This document shows, piece by piece, positions 51,201 through 59,655 of a stretch of 64,000 nt of DNA. The position numbers and the translations under genes are program-made. The notes beneath the pieces are model-generated. The model was not told the origin of the DNA and searched no databases. It saw nothing but the letters and a program-made list of their open reading frames with translations. Source of the stretch: GCA-2720975 sp964469565 (GTDB lineage Bacteria > Planctomycetota > UBA1135 > GCA-002686595); assembly GCA_964469565.1 (NCBI GenBank), contig CAYXZD010000012.1, forward strand, positions 62,001-126,000, read 5' to 3'. Numbering within the stretch: the first letter of the stretch is position 1; each line of letters opens with the position of its first letter.

Positions 51201-51722
51201 GTTGTTGATTCAGAGCCCATGAAGGTTCGAGTTGTTTCCGCTCTCGACCCAAAACTCCTTGAGTATGCAACGGACTCCCTCCACAACCTCCTCGCGGGTA
51301 GCGTAGACGAAGTTCGGGCTTCTTCAGAATTGAACGGCCGACCTGCGGCTAAGGCGGTGGACAACAGCCAGGTAGGTTCCTGGGTTTGCAAGGATGGGGA
51401 TGCCGTTCCAGAGCTTGAGATCACATTGAAAAGACCCGTCAAGGCGGATCGACTACTCCTCTCGCATTCACAGATCGTGCGGGCTAATAACGCACGCACC
51501 AACCTTCCCACCCGAGTCGAGGTCCTGGTGAATGGTCGCGGGGACCCGATTGTGGCGGCTCTGGCTGGGAACCGTCTCATCAAGTCAGAGGTGGCTCTTG
51601 GGCGTGCGACAAAGATTCGGTCCTTGCGAATCAGAATCCTAGATCAGTCTGCGGCAGCAGACCCAACTCTGACCGCGGTAGGATTTGCCGAAGTCGAGTT
51701 GCAGCTCACCTCCAAGCGTTAG
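48300..51722 (+). CDS. Large exported cyclase-like protein with F5/8-type C-terminal domain
   Basis: 1140 residues from the ATG at 48300 (the in-frame extension to 48114 lies over the divergent gene and is rejected). A signal peptide (LPVIVSASLLLALPTPSLAA) is followed by a beta-sandwich region (about 30-200). Then comes an alpha/alpha-toroid of the squalene-cyclase/prenyltransferase type (about 215-510; DKGVAYLLSEQELDGSWSD, YGALGLWAAHSMGL, YQTSDGGFGYSP). Two further beta-rich regions follow, and an F5/8-like discoidin domain lies near the end (about 990-1140, with AKAVDNS). No cyclase DxDD motif is seen. It is probably a substrate-binding or matrix protein of the Planctomycete type, with function unknown. 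Confidence 0.78.
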   Translation: MEAMRLPVIVSASLLLALPTPSLAAQEWVFLHPSSVEAVPDTEVSLGEDGSLLVTAVANLTRLRINCPAELEKIGALRIEALPHDSLPGKGPGHGKAGNFALSELRARSVVGRSSKWLELENPTASGAGVGWPAVAAIDARENTAWSPGPGGGAQEIVLPLAEPLGRGRRTITLDLEFHTGGNRSLGCLRVSACPDQGVTAKGIAAQWGKTQIAINKAIDKGVAYLLSEQELDGSWSDQQDRYKTGGTALVAYALMKSGVSKEHQAVRRALAYLAARPPQYTYEAGTQLMAFAAADKHRWQGHSAGILDELLDWQIGDWGYPGSHGDVSSAHKDLSNTQYGALGLWAAHSMGLDVPPPAWERLAQRILQYQTSDGGFGYSPGRSATGSMSAAGVTVLSLCLPHLPVAQSREVKTAQLMGVDWLNRNFSPTTNLGHTYNAWFHYYMYGIERVGAFAEIDQFNGQDWYKEGARQIIKQQSGKGNWADPWGRQHSTTSYCLLFLNKASAPKSGPGGGSSAVTFGGDDPARDVSLRASGDSPMNLWISSFGEKLFNKYVFEGDEKKGLRIGRVDYLTAGGAILEDSREGGSEWLYTTRVPEEGWAQPGFHTKGWRAGRGAFGRVDSPQLAVATEWTTPKLWMRRELNLSLGDLVDPELHFSFGAKAAEGGGVKGKLLKLYDEEEGFAALVTDGTGELSIEQGEAQNGDQFIRVTPRQKHRVRIPGWGFPIRAKPEEGEYRYLQFAWRKPGNVMLQLAVDGAWGPSPRYFAGKNQIAFNPAIEITSKTPTRWTVVTRDLWKDMGKDGMLTGLALTAMDDASADFDAIYLARTKGDFKHRRTMVDERPEWLTGSTGSLVPAQERALVLYLNGKEAAEVSWETEGFELLLDGPELRELLVEGRNVFAIHAQNSKLGRAVDISILDARRLATVKADPTRAKLGARYAARVQFPRPGEYEVWARIQVQDETGGPPVVVDSEPMKVRVVSALDPKLLEYATDSLHNLLAGSVDEVRASSELNGRPAAKAVDNSQVGSWVCKDGDAVPELEITLKRPVKADRLLLSHSQIVRANNARTNLPTRVEVLVNGRGDPIVAALAGNRLIKSEVALGRATKIRSLRIRILDQSAAADPTLTAVGFAEVELQLTSKR

Positions 51723-51799
51723 GGCGTTGGCTCAAAACGAGCCCAAAAACACGGAAGTGAACTGGTTCAGTCCCAAAGAGCTTGAGTCTCTAGGCGGGC

Positions 51800-51829
51800 T
51801 TCACACTCCAATGGGAACTGCCCTAGAAT
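51800..51829 (+). promoter_or_regulatory. Promoter of the glucuronokinase operon
   Basis: TTCACA (51800-51805), an 18-bp spacer and TAGAAT (51824-51829) end nine bases before the ATG at 51839. It is the best -35/-10 pair in the window. Transcription would start a few bases from the ATG, with no room for a ribosome site. Confidence 0.55.
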
Positions 51830-51838
51830 CAACCTCCC

Positions 51839-52825
51839 ATGACTTCCCATACGACTACTGTTCATCCTCGCATAGGCCTGCTTGGGAACCCGTCCGATCT
51901 GTACAATGGAGCCGTCTTGGGGTTCACTTTTTCGGAGTTCACCGCCCGCATACACCTAGACCCGAATGAGCAATTGGAGTTTCAGGGAGCAGGGACGTCG
52001 CTCTGCGTTTCTATTGATGAGTCGATAGAGCCCACGCTAGGGAGTGATGGTGCCGAGCTTTTGGCGGCGGCGTATCGGAGACTGTCTCTTGCCTACCCGG
52101 CCCACTTAGCGAAAGCCGGGGGGGTTAGAGTTCGCTTTGAATCGGACATCCCGCGTCAGGTAGGGCTCTCGGGATCCAGTGGGCTAATCGTTGCGGCTCT
52201 CCAGGCTTATGCATTGCACGCTGGAATAAACTTGGAGCCCGAGGAGTTAGCCCTACTGGCCCAGGAGGCTGAAACGGACGAATTGGGGTTGATTGCAGGA
52301 CCCCAAGATCGGGTGCTTCAAGCCCACGGTGGCCTGCTTGCCATGGATTTTGGAGCCATAACACCGGTGCTCAAGAGGCTTGAACTCAACCTCTTACCTC
52401 CACTACTGATTGCTCACAACCCTACTCCCGGGAACTCATCAGGGGATGTTCATCGGGCGGTGATGGCTCGCTGGCGCCGGGAGGAGCGTGAGGTGCAGGG
52501 AGTGATGGGTGAGCTTGCTGCTCTAGTCGCACGGGGCGTGGATGCTCTAAAGCAAGGAGACGTTGATTTGCTTGTGAGCCTGATGAATCGCAATCTGGAA
52601 TTGCGTTCAAGTCTGTTTGCCATCGACGAATCGGATCATAGGGTCATTGAATCTGGGAGGCAGGTGGGGGCGGGGGCCAAGCTCTGCGGGTCGGGCGGGG
52701 CTGTAGTGTTTGCCCATCCAGATCCTGGTGTCCTAGAACGACTTGCCCAGAGTGTTAGCCAAGCGGGGTGGAACTGCTTGTTTCCTACTCCGAGTGGTGG
52801 GGCGGGGAAGACTGTCTCAGCATGA
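51839..52825 (+). CDS. Glucuronokinase-type GHMP kinase
   Basis: 328 residues. The N-terminus RIGLLGNPSDLYNGAVLGFT is the glucuronokinase version of the GHMP motif. The ATP loop is SDIPRQVGLSGSSGL (about 98-112), and a late GSGGAVVF (about 282-289) supplies motif 3. The expected reaction is D-glucuronate + ATP to glucuronate-1-phosphate. Galacturonate or another sugar is possible. It starts an operon: the TGA overlaps the ATG of a nucleotidyltransferase (ATGA), which would then make a UDP- or other NDP-sugar. Both steps together provide an activated uronic acid. Confidence 0.8.
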   Translation: MTSHTTTVHPRIGLLGNPSDLYNGAVLGFTFSEFTARIHLDPNEQLEFQGAGTSLCVSIDESIEPTLGSDGAELLAAAYRRLSLAYPAHLAKAGGVRVRFESDIPRQVGLSGSSGLIVAALQAYALHAGINLEPEELALLAQEAETDELGLIAGPQDRVLQAHGGLLAMDFGAITPVLKRLELNLLPPLLIAHNPTPGNSSGDVHRAVMARWRREEREVQGVMGELAALVARGVDALKQGDVDLLVSLMNRNLELRSSLFAIDESDHRVIESGRQVGAGAKLCGSGGAVVFAHPDPGVLERLAQSVSQAGWNCLFPTPSGGAGKTVSA

Positions 52826-53577
52826 GGGTCGTTGTCTTAGCTGCGGGGTTCGCCACCCGGCTTTACCCGCTCACGTTGAACACACCCAAACCGCTGCTAG
52901 ACATCGCGGGCAAGAGTGTATTGACACGCCTGCTGAACCGAGTAGTGAGGTCGATTCAACCCACTGAGATCGTAGTTGTGACTAATGACCGATTCGAGCC
53001 AGACTTCGAACGGTGGCGCGACAGTTATGATTGTAGTGTTCCTATCCGCATCCTGAGCGACGGTACGACTACCAATGAAAACAGGCTTGGAGCCGTAGCC
53101 GACATGGCCTTGGCCATTGAGTCATGTGAATACGGAGAGGAGCCCCTGCTCGTCGTTGCGGGCGACAACCTGATTGACTTCGATCTGTCTCCGTTTGCCG
53201 CGAGGTTTGACCAGGGCGCAGGCCCACTTCTCTTGGTCCGAGAGGTCCCCGAACCTGTCCCACCGGGTCGTTTCAGCGAGGTTCTTCTAGGAGAGGACGG
53301 CTCGGTAATTCGATTCAGGGAGAAGCCCAGTGATCCTCAGTCTGCTCTCAGTGCGGTGTGCCTGTATTTCTTCCCAGGTTCCATCCGTCAGGAGCTAGAA
53401 CGCTATGCCGCCGAGGGTCACAATCTCGACGCACCCGGATACTTCCTAGAGTGGTTACATGATCACCAGCCCCTGCGGGCGGAACGCATCACGGGCCCTT
53501 TTCACGATATCGGAAACTTGCAAACACTTGAACAGGCCCGAAGGGCTTTCGACTCCACGCCCACATCAACTCCATGA
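52822..53577 (+). CDS. Sugar-1-phosphate nucleotidyltransferase
   Basis: 251 residues from the ATG at 52822 that overlaps the kinase stop. The nucleotide-binding motif is VVLAAGFATRLYPLTLNTPKPLL, here FATRLYP with Arg and a Lys in TPKPLL. Metal-binding Asp lies in VVAGDNLIDFD. The family activates sugar-1-phosphates with UTP, dTTP, CTP or GTP; the nucleotide cannot be fixed. The context with glucuronokinase suggests a UDP-glucuronate-like product. It overlaps the following oxidoreductase (ATGA). Confidence 0.88.
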   Translation: MRVVVLAAGFATRLYPLTLNTPKPLLDIAGKSVLTRLLNRVVRSIQPTEIVVVTNDRFEPDFERWRDSYDCSVPIRILSDGTTTNENRLGAVADMALAIESCEYGEEPLLVVAGDNLIDFDLSPFAARFDQGAGPLLLVREVPEPVPPGRFSEVLLGEDGSVIRFREKPSDPQSALSAVCLYFFPGSIRQELERYAAEGHNLDAPGYFLEWLHDHQPLRAERITGPFHDIGNLQTLEQARRAFDSTPTSTP

Positions 53578-54767
53578 CTCAGCAAGCTCCGATCGGTGTA
53601 GGTATCGTGGGTGCCGGCTTCCTTGCACAGACGCGCGCTCGTTGCTACGGACGCGTGCCCGGCGGGCGTGCGCGCATCGAGGCCGTTGTGGCTCGGAGCC
53701 AGGAGCGCTCACAGGCCTATGCGAGTGAGCACGGGATCGCACGCGCCTGCACTGATCTCGATGAGCTGCTTGCTCTACCGCAAGTGCACCTCGTGGATTT
53801 ATGTGTACCCAACCACCTGCACCGACCCTTTGCTGAAAGGGCTGCGGCGGCCGGTAAGCACATCGTGTGCACCAAGCCGCTAACGGCTTATGTGGGTCAA
53901 GATCTAGGGGGAGGCGTCAGTGACACTGATGTGTCCGACACACCCAGGCAACGCATGCTTGAGGTGGCCGTCAATGATGCAGGGAGCATGGTCGAAGCAG
54001 CTCGCAGCGCAGGCGTCAATCTCATGTACGGTGAAAACTGGGTTCATGCTCCTAGTTTTGTGCGCGCACAACAAATGCTGAAGGCCTCGCGCGGCGTGAT
54101 CCTCGAGATGCGAGGTCACGAGACCCATTCGGGATCCCATACACCCTATGCCAAGCTCTGGCGCTACAACGGAGGTGGTTCTCTCATTCGCCTCGCCGCC
54201 CACCCCATTGGAGCCATGGTGGCACTCAAGAAGGCTGAGGGTGCTGCGCGCGGTCAGGACATCGTGCCGGTTTCAGTTAGCTGTGAGGTGGCGGATCTGT
54301 CGGTGGCGGCCGCCGCTGGGGTTGAGCCAAGAATCGCGACGGGTTGGGTCGATGTTGAAAACTGGGCAAGCCTGACGCTGTGTTTTTCTGATGGCAGCCG
54401 TGGCGTTGCTCTGGGCTCGGATAATCAACTAGGAGGAATGGAGAGTCGGCTCAAGGTGCTGGCATCGACGAGCCAGTTTGAGATCAATCTCTCTCCTAAC
54501 GATATGCTGCGCTCCTACGCCGCCGAAGACGGGGCCTTTGGCGATGAATACATCATGGAAAAGGCCAGCACTCAAGCCGGCTGGAACACGCCGATTCCTG
54601 GCGAGGATTGGTGTTCAGGACACCAAGCCATGTGCGATGAGTTTGTACAGGCAGTCATTGAGGGAAGACCCACGGCTTCAGATGGGGAACTGGGGCTTGA
54701 AGTGACGCGCATCATCTATTCAGGCTACGTCTCTGCGGTCGAAGGACGGCGGGTCAACTTACGGTGA
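53574..54767 (+). CDS. Gfo/Idh/MocA-family NAD(P)-dependent oxidoreductase
   Basis: 397 residues. The Rossmann fold starts with GVGIVGAGFLAQTRARCYG, and the family Lys is in CTKPLTA (the more common form is EKP). The C-terminal substrate domain has VNLMYGENWVHAP and RGHETHSGSHTPYAKLWRYNGGG, which is probably the sugar-facing sheet. Likely acts on a sugar or its nucleotide derivative. No Tat or Sec signal, so cytoplasmic, unlike many exported Planctomycete members of this family. It overlaps both neighbours (ATGA with the nucleotidyltransferase; GTGA with the sulfatase). Confidence 0.9.
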   Translation: MTQQAPIGVGIVGAGFLAQTRARCYGRVPGGRARIEAVVARSQERSQAYASEHGIARACTDLDELLALPQVHLVDLCVPNHLHRPFAERAAAAGKHIVCTKPLTAYVGQDLGGGVSDTDVSDTPRQRMLEVAVNDAGSMVEAARSAGVNLMYGENWVHAPSFVRAQQMLKASRGVILEMRGHETHSGSHTPYAKLWRYNGGGSLIRLAAHPIGAMVALKKAEGAARGQDIVPVSVSCEVADLSVAAAAGVEPRIATGWVDVENWASLTLCFSDGSRGVALGSDNQLGGMESRLKVLASTSQFEINLSPNDMLRSYAAEDGAFGDEYIMEKASTQAGWNTPIPGEDWCSGHQAMCDEFVQAVIEGRPTASDGELGLEVTRIIYSGYVSAVEGRRVNLR

Positions 54768-56188
54768 ACCCGATCACCCGGCACACATGGGTTCTGATCG
54801 GCCTCGTACTTGCTTGTAGCCGCCTGCCCCCAGAAGAAGACCTCCGGCCCAATCTGGTCCTCGTCCTTTCCGATGACCAGCGTTTCGACACGCTTTCCTG
54901 TGCGGGTGGAGAGCACATTCAAACTCCGAGTTTGGACCGTCTCGCGGCGGGCGGAGCGTTTTTTGAGCGCGCATACGTCACAACCTCCCTGTGTTGCCCT
55001 GCGCGAGCCGGAATCCTCACGAGTCAATACGCGCACCGAACTCAAATCCGCAACAATGAGGATGAGGCCGACTTTCTCGCATCCGGCCTCGGCGTGCAGA
55101 GCTTCCTGCAAGAAGCGGGGTACGCCACGGGCTTCTTTGGTAAGTGGCATATTCCCAATCCCAATGCTGATCCCAAACCCGGATTCGATCGTTGGGTGAG
55201 TTTTGAGGGACAGGGCCAGTACATGGACGAGACCTTCAACATTGACGGTTCCAGATCCGTCCAGCCAGGATTCAATACGGATCGACTTTTTGACCTCGCC
55301 CTGAGGTGGATGGGTGATCAGGGAACGACACCCTTCTTCGCCATCATCTCTTTGAAGAATCTGCACCGCCCCTATTTTCCCCCTGAACGCCATAAGACTG
55401 CGCTTGCAGATAATCAGTGGCCCCTGCCGGAGAGTTTCAGTGATCCGATTGAGGGGTTACCTGCTTTTGTTCAGCGGGTGCGTGGAACACTCAGGAATCG
55501 TTTCTTTGATGACGAAGGCCTCACCCATGCCATGGCCATGCGTGGGTATTACCAAATGATGTTGTCGCTGGATGACAACGTTGGACGGTTGGTCGATTGG
55601 GTTGACCAGGGGGGAGAGGCGGAAAGAACGGCGTTGTTCTTTACGAGCGACGGCGGGTTCATGTGGGGAGAGCATGGTTTGTATCGCAAACGCACGGCCT
55701 ATGAGCCTTCGATTCATGTTCCCTTGATCGCCAGATTCCCAGACGAAATCGATGCTGGCTGGAGGCCAGAGCAACTCGTCCTCAACATTGATTTGGCTCC
55801 TACCTTTCTGGACCTTGCCGGCGTGCCCATTCCCGAGGGGTATCAGGGACAGTCCCTTGCCAGTCTCTGGCGCAACCCCACTACAAAGTGGCGTGAAGAC
55901 CTGCTCTATATCGATGGTTGGGGTAAGTTTGTTGACGGGCCGCAGGAGCTTGCTGTTTGTGGATCGCGCTACAAGTACGTTCGCTATAGGCGCGGCGTCA
56001 TCGAGGAGGCTCTATTCGATCTCCACGCCGATCCTGATGAACGCATGAATCTTGCAACTCAACCAGAACATGCCGAGCGGCTCGCTCAAATGGCGCAGCG
56101 CATGCGCGACCAACTCAGCCAGCAAGGTGCTCCGGCGGCTTGGATGGATGCTGTTGAGCCTGGCAGCGCCCAGGGTGCCCCGCGCTAG
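54764..56188 (+). CDS. Sulfatase, probable lipoprotein
   Basis: 474 residues from a GTG overlapping the previous stop. Lipoprotein signal WVLIGLVLAC (Cys18). The formylglycine motif is C77-C-P-A-R81 (C-x-P-x-R). Metal-site Asp residues lie in VLSDDQR, and FGKWHI and TSDGGFMWGEHGLYRK complete the arylsulfatase core. The expected reaction is hydrolysis of a sulfate ester, outside the cytoplasm. Whether it acts on a glycosaminoglycan-like polyuronide is an inference from the glucuronokinase context. A formylglycine-generating enzyme is not in the window. It converges with the next gene by four bases. Confidence 0.92.
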   Translation: MNPITRHTWVLIGLVLACSRLPPEEDLRPNLVLVLSDDQRFDTLSCAGGEHIQTPSLDRLAAGGAFFERAYVTTSLCCPARAGILTSQYAHRTQIRNNEDEADFLASGLGVQSFLQEAGYATGFFGKWHIPNPNADPKPGFDRWVSFEGQGQYMDETFNIDGSRSVQPGFNTDRLFDLALRWMGDQGTTPFFAIISLKNLHRPYFPPERHKTALADNQWPLPESFSDPIEGLPAFVQRVRGTLRNRFFDDEGLTHAMAMRGYYQMMLSLDDNVGRLVDWVDQGGEAERTALFFTSDGGFMWGEHGLYRKRTAYEPSIHVPLIARFPDEIDAGWRPEQLVLNIDLAPTFLDLAGVPIPEGYQGQSLASLWRNPTTKWREDLLYIDGWGKFVDGPQELAVCGSRYKYVRYRRGVIEEALFDLHADPDERMNLATQPEHAERLAQMAQRMRDQLSQQGAPAAWMDAVEPGSAQGAPR

Positions 56189-59100
56189 CTGAACTTGGGG
56201 CCGGCTGAGCGCTGAGAGTATTGCCACCAGCGCCTTACAAGAGAGGTCAGCAGTCTGGGCGCAACGTCGGCTGCTGCGGAGTCCCCCAGTACGCGAGCTA
56301 GGACCTGGTCTTCGTCAAGGGACAGTTCGTCTGCCAGATAGTCAAACCGAATGAGGTACTCCTCGATGGCCTCGATGGACTTGGTTCGCAGTCCTTTGCT
56401 TCTCGCATCCTTGCCGTACCGCAGGGCCTTCATTAGGGCTTGAGCGTTCCCGCCGCCCTCAGCCGCAAGGCTTGCAAGGGGGGTAGGCCAGTGACTTGAG
56501 AGTCCGGGTATCTCCAAGAGCACCTCCTCGGTGACAGACCTGCCTCGTCCGATTGAACAGGCAGCGTGGAAAACCTCAAACAGATCGACCCGCTTAGCCA
56601 AGCTCACTTCTGATTGGAGAAGATCCTCGGCTGTCTCGATGAGTTGGCCCGCATTGCGTTGGACGCTCCGAAGTTGGCCCACCTGAGAGATGCCTTCGCA
56701 GAGCAGGGAGTGCAGAGCCTGCAATCCATCTTCAAGCAGGTAGAAAACGTGGGTGCTGGCGGCTGGCCGACTAAGATCGAGCCGAGGGACCCCGATGACA
56801 CCGGCGTATTCATTACTGGTCTGTTGCTTGGGTGCAGGAACACTTCTCGGTTCGGGGAGGGGCAATTGCCAATCGTCTGCATCGACGGTACGGGCCCCGT
56901 CTCCTGCCAGTTCGATGAGGTTTGGCTGAGGATGCCCTTTCTCTTGGAAGGTGCGTTCGATGAGTAAGACATCACCGGGTCCGTTCGTGAGGTAGATCAC
57001 CTGTCGTTTCTTGGCGGCCACGCCTGCTAGACAAGAGGTGATGGCGCAAAACCGGGTGGGGTCTGAGTGGTCGAGGGCCTCGTCCATCAACAGGGGCAGC
57101 CCACAGGAGCTCTCAAGGGATTCGAGAAAGGCGAGCCGTGCCGCAAGCAAGAGCTGGGCTCGTGTTCCCGTGGAGAGTTGGTGGGGTCTCAGCGTTGTCC
57201 TATTGCCCAGATGCCGTGCCACGAAGCTCTCACTGGATGCCTGATCAACGTCGAGCTCGTACCGGTTTTGGGTGAACTCGGCAAAAAGTTTGCGCGCATG
57301 GCGGAGGACTTCGGGGGCTTGGTCCCGCTTGTGCCGGTCGGCCATTCGGTCGAGCAAGAAATGTCCGGCCAAGCCCTCGATGGCTTCTTCGTGGCGAGCA
57401 TCTAGGGCCTGGAGGGCTTCATGGAGTCTAGCCAGCAAGTTCTCTTGGTCCGAACGGTTCCTAGTGAGTTCTAGTTTGGCCTCAATGTCCGCAATCGCCT
57501 TGTCGAGTCGTTCGCCCTCTTGGCCTTTGGAAGTGACATGGTTCTCGTAGTCGTCGAGGCCGGCATCGTCCAGTTGGGAGATTTCAGCAGGGGCGTTTTC
57601 CAAGAGAGTCTTGCTCTTCGTAACACCGCTCTGCAGCGCTCGCTGTCGCCCAGTCAGCCCTTCGTAGTCTGGCAACCGCCCCACGAGGGCCTGCAGGCCT
57701 GCACGATCTCCGCTTTCTAGCTCGACCCGTCCATAGATTTCATCAATGAATCCTTCCAGTTTCACGAGCGACGCACGCTCTTGCTGGAGTGTTTTAGTAT
57801 CACGGCTCTGACCATCCAACGCTTGCCGGAGTTGCTGGGAGCGCTCGGTCAAATCCTGGGTAGCAGCTACTGCTTCGCCCGCTGACAGGGGGGTAGGGCA
57901 GCCATGGACTTTCAGGACCTGGCACAGGCTCTCTAGTTGTGCATTCAGCCCCTGCTTGCAACTTGAGACCTTCTCCTGGGCAGTGGCGGCATCTAACTGG
58001 CGGTTCCACAACTCCTGCAGTTGTTTGGTGAGGGTGACAATCTCGAAACTGGAGGCGGAGGCCGAAAGGCCAAGCTCTTGGCGTAAGCTCTCACCCAAGG
58101 CCTTCAGCTCGACCCTGCTCTTGTCGTATCCATCTAGGCGGGCAGCTAGGCTGGCGCGCTCCTGTTCGAGGGCTGTGTGCTTGTACCAGAGCGCCTGTTC
58201 TTGGTTGAGTTCCCTGAGCCGGCTGGTGACTTCCTCATGGCTCCATCGCACCGGCTCTCGAATCGACTTAGGGTAGTCAGCCTTCGCACGGACACGGCCC
58301 TCTTGGGGAACAAGCGGTTGGGCTCTTTGGAAGTAAGGAGCGATAATCAACCCCGCTCCCAGACCCAAGAGGACCCAACCGAGTTCGTACCCCGCAGTGG
58401 CGATGCTGATTCCAGATACTACGGCGATAGCGCCAAGGACACGGATTGGATTCAGCCAAGAGTCTGATTCACTGACCGAGTCGCTCTGCGCGCCTGACCG
58501 AAGCCACAATCGCAAGCTGCGAACCCCCTCTTCAAGATCATCAAGGGTGCTCTCCGGCTCTGAAATCTGATTCTCTAGCACGGTAAGGAATTGCCCGAGT
58601 CCAGTTTGCTTGAACTCCAATTCCTTGTACCTGCCGAGCCAATCGATCCAGTCGGTTCCGGATGCAGTGCTCACCCTCAGACCCTCGCGCCCCCCGGCAG
58701 CCTCTTGGGCGCTGCGCAGACCTGCTTGCGCATCACCCATCTTCTCCTCGGCCATCTTGAGATCCCGCTGGCTCTCCTCCAAATCCTTCGTGCAGCGGCC
58801 GAGTTCACTGATCTGTAGCTTGCTGAGAGGCTCTGCGAGGCTGGCGGCCTCAATCGCGTCCTGGTGGATGGTGAGATCGGCTTCCAAATCCGCGATGACT
58901 CTTAGCTTCGCATCTCGCTCTTCAACTTGCCGGTCGAGGGTTGTCAAGTCTGTTGAGTTTGTTGCTGATACCGCTTGTGGTAGTTCAGCCAATGCTGCCT
59001 CAACCTCTTCCAATTCGGCGCAACTCTCTCTGAGTTCACGCGCATACTCAACGAAGTGTTGGTGTTTCTCGATTTCCCTGCAGCGGGCGCGCTGCTCTTT

Positions 59101-59655
59101 CAGGTTGGCGAGCTGGTCGCTCTCGCGGAGGAGTTTCTCCTGTTCTTTTTCTCCCGCACGCAGTTCGTTGTAGGTATTCTTCCAAGTTGCTGCTTCCTTG
59201 CTTGCAAACCGGCCACGCGTGGGGTTGGTGAATTCTTCGCGCACAAGTCCGAGGTCGTAGCCGCCTACCATCATCTTGCGGATTTCTTCCGCTACAGTTC
59301 GGCCTTGGGTTGCCTTGAGATCCACTAATTCTTCAAGGCCTAGGAACAGGCTGTGGGCAAGGTGATCTTCGGGAAGGCGAGGGGCGCTCGCCACTTCGCC
59401 ATCGCGGGTCCATGTCACATCCGGCCCGTTGCGGGCCACCACAAGGGTGCCTTCGACATCTTCGAACTGTGCACTAGCGGAGACGAAGCCGTCTTGGGAG
59501 AGATTCGGCCACAGGAGTGCTCGCAGAGCCCTTGCTAGTGTCGACTTTCCAGATTCATTAGGGCCAAGCACTATGTTCATGCCCTGCTCGAATGAAACTG
59601 TGTAAGGGGTTTGAACTCCGTTGATGCGGTCAATGGAGAGTTTGCGCAAGATCAT
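56185..59655 (-). CDS. SbcC/YhaN-like ATPase with transmembrane helices and an extra C-terminal domain
   Basis: 1156 residues. Walker A is GPNESGKST (31-39), and Walker B is LPLLMDEALDHSD (about 880). Long coiled-coil arms lie between them, with a pair of transmembrane segments inserted at about 405-437 (VLGAIAVVSGISIATAGYELGWVLLGLGAG), as in YhaN-type SMC-like proteins. About 240 residues follow the ATPase head (from about 925): a linker with PEPRSVPAPK and a helical domain containing IEAIEEYLIRFDYLADELSLDEDQVLARVLGDSA. This tail is not in YhaN and I do not recognise it. It is translationally coupled to the SbcD-like gene (four-base overlap). Confidence 0.88.
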   Translation of the reverse strand: MILRKLSIDRINGVQTPYTVSFEQGMNIVLGPNESGKSTLARALRALLWPNLSQDGFVSASAQFEDVEGTLVVARNGPDVTWTRDGEVASAPRLPEDHLAHSLFLGLEELVDLKATQGRTVAEEIRKMMVGGYDLGLVREEFTNPTRGRFASKEAATWKNTYNELRAGEKEQEKLLRESDQLANLKEQRARCREIEKHQHFVEYARELRESCAELEEVEAALAELPQAVSATNSTDLTTLDRQVEERDAKLRVIADLEADLTIHQDAIEAASLAEPLSKLQISELGRCTKDLEESQRDLKMAEEKMGDAQAGLRSAQEAAGGREGLRVSTASGTDWIDWLGRYKELEFKQTGLGQFLTVLENQISEPESTLDDLEEGVRSLRLWLRSGAQSDSVSESDSWLNPIRVLGAIAVVSGISIATAGYELGWVLLGLGAGLIIAPYFQRAQPLVPQEGRVRAKADYPKSIREPVRWSHEEVTSRLRELNQEQALWYKHTALEQERASLAARLDGYDKSRVELKALGESLRQELGLSASASSFEIVTLTKQLQELWNRQLDAATAQEKVSSCKQGLNAQLESLCQVLKVHGCPTPLSAGEAVAATQDLTERSQQLRQALDGQSRDTKTLQQERASLVKLEGFIDEIYGRVELESGDRAGLQALVGRLPDYEGLTGRQRALQSGVTKSKTLLENAPAEISQLDDAGLDDYENHVTSKGQEGERLDKAIADIEAKLELTRNRSDQENLLARLHEALQALDARHEEAIEGLAGHFLLDRMADRHKRDQAPEVLRHARKLFAEFTQNRYELDVDQASSESFVARHLGNRTTLRPHQLSTGTRAQLLLAARLAFLESLESSCGLPLLMDEALDHSDPTRFCAITSCLAGVAAKKRQVIYLTNGPGDVLLIERTFQEKGHPQPNLIELAGDGARTVDADDWQLPLPEPRSVPAPKQQTSNEYAGVIGVPRLDLSRPAASTHVFYLLEDGLQALHSLLCEGISQVGQLRSVQRNAGQLIETAEDLLQSEVSLAKRVDLFEVFHAACSIGRGRSVTEEVLLEIPGLSSHWPTPLASLAAEGGGNAQALMKALRYGKDARSKGLRTKSIEAIEEYLIRFDYLADELSLDEDQVLARVLGDSAAADVAPRLLTSLVRRWWQYSQRSAGPKFS

